From positions 1-16,155 of the forward strand of contig CAIKKV010000199.1 of assembly GCA_903828035.1 (NCBI GenBank): a stretch of DNA of 16,155 nt. Reading direction: 5' to 3'. Of this stretch, positions 15,820 through 16,155 are shown piece after piece. The DNA comes from an uncultured bacterium (GTDB lineage: Bacteria > Verrucomicrobiota > Kiritimatiellia > CAIKKV01). The notes under the pieces were generated by a model. It was not told the origin of the DNA and did not search any database. It saw only the letters and a list, made by a program, of their open reading frames with translations. The position numbers and the translations under genes are program-made. Numbering within the stretch: position 1 is the stretch's first letter; every line of letters starts with the position of its first letter.

Positions 15820-15974
15820 GGGTGCGGCGTTCCGGCCGGAATCTGCCGGGCGCTTTTCCGCCCTGAGGGGCGACGGCTAAAGGAGCCGGGACCATTATTC
15901 CACGTCTCCTCGCCGTCGCCCCTCATCATCGGAAAATCGCCTCGCCATATTCCGGCTGACGGAACGCCGCACCC
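15820..15974. repeat. Long imperfect inverted repeat (IR1), roughly 55-bp arms
   Basis: The left arm (15820-15877) and right arm (15912-15974) pair in colinear blocks. The outer block is 15 bp perfect (15820-15834 with 15960-15974). A GCCGGAAT block follows (15835-15842 with 15949-15956), then a TTTTCCG block (15854-15860 with 15931-15937), then an inner 14-bp TGAGGGGCGACGGC block (15864-15877 with 15912-15925). Short unpaired stretches separate the blocks. AGGAG (15881-15885) and CTCCT (15906-15910) can extend the stem inside, leaving a 20-nt apical loop. It could be a palindromic repeat element or a structured RNA. No transposase is adjacent and I recognise no known RNA family. Confidence 0.75.
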
Positions 15975-15979
15975 GACTT

Positions 15980-16153
15980 GCCATCGCGCGCCCGCGGCTC
16001 TGTCGAGCACGCTTGGGCGGCGCGCGACTGGGTTCCCACTGGAAGCCCGATGACAGGGTCACAAGAAGGGCCTATTACCTGGGCGGGCTGTAAGTCGGAA
16101 GCCATCTCGCGCGCCGCCCGACGTGAGCGACAGCGAACAGGGCGCGCGATGGC
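15980..16153. repeat. Second long imperfect inverted repeat (IR2), roughly 50-bp arms
   Basis: GCCATCGCGCGCCC at 15980-15993 pairs perfectly with 16140-16153. GGGCGGCGCGCGA at 16015-16027 pairs perfectly with 16107-16119. The 20-21 nt between them are partly complementary. Further in, AGCCCG (16044-16049) pairs with CGGGCT (16084-16089), leaving a structured centre with its own GGGCCT palindrome. It begins 6 nt after IR1 ends and runs to within 2 nt of the window edge, so more may follow outside. Arms differ in sequence from IR1, so this is not a simple duplication. Confidence 0.72.
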
Positions 16154-16155
16154 TA

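Larger units (their letters stand above)
15683..16155. other. Gene-free intergenic stretch upstream of the operon
   Basis: No supported coding sequence occurs in these 473 nt. From left to right it holds the presumed operon promoter region, the 17-bp dyad, IR1 and IR2. The one longer reading frame (minus, 15744-16010) runs straight through both arms of IR1, looks compositionally random and lacks a family match, so I regard it as chance. Confidence 0.7.

Noticed and set aside
15744..16010. Minus-strand open frame of 88 codons through the intergenic region
   Set aside because: It spans both arms of IR1, has no hydrophobic core or motif, lacks a convincing Shine-Dalgarno and looks like translation of a palindrome.
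15820..16155. CRISPR array or integron attC sites in the palindromic region
   Set aside because: There are no regularly spaced direct repeats, and no GTTRRRY/RYYYAAC core sites at the arm ends.

Overview
The window is GC-rich (about two-thirds G+C by eye) and bacterial. The gene mix points to the PVC superphylum, most plausibly Kiritimatiellota, Lentisphaerota or Verrucomicrobiota. That mix is a DUF5107 protein, a non-HemE uroporphyrinogen-decarboxylase-family protein, a GH106-like glycosidase, a DUF1573/DsbD-like pair and an amidohydrolase_2 protein. The taxonomic call is inference from family content, not from a marker gene.

Layout, left to right. (1) 1-1770, minus: a Kup-family K+ transporter whose C-terminus runs off the left edge. 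(2) 1825-3084, minus: a URO-D superfamily protein resembling the MtaA/CmuA branch rather than HemE. (3) 3085-3254: a divergent intergenic region with a sigma70-like promoter candidate on each strand. (4) 3255-3818, plus: a small secreted Lys/Glu/Ala-rich protein of unknown function, the only plus-strand gene. (5) 3850-15682, minus: one tightly packed eight-gene run. (6) 15683-16155: a 473-nt gene-free stretch dominated by two adjacent long imperfect inverted repeats.

In transcription order the eight-gene run is: amidohydrolase_2, GH106-like glycosidase, BNR/sialidase-fold protein, GT-C membrane glycosyltransferase, DUF1573 exported protein, thioredoxin plus DsbD-like membrane protein, DUF5107-TPR protein, xylose-isomerase-like TIM-barrel protein. 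Neighbours overlap by 4-14 nt or are separated by at most 19 nt, so it is almost certainly one operon. A candidate promoter lies just upstream of the amidohydrolase.

Functionally, five genes (amidohydrolase, GH106-like, BNR, DUF5107, TIM barrel) look like a carbohydrate-catabolism set. None of the five shows a clear signal peptide, so they probably act in the cytoplasm on imported oligosaccharides or sugar acids. Set in the middle is a three-gene envelope module (GT-C transferase, DUF1573, DsbD-like). The substrate cannot be read from sequence. The points most worth a second look are the paired palindromic structures at the right end, the mixed composition of the operon, and the apparent lack of any ATG/GTG/TTG start that would keep the first helix and catalytic loop of the GT-C transferase.
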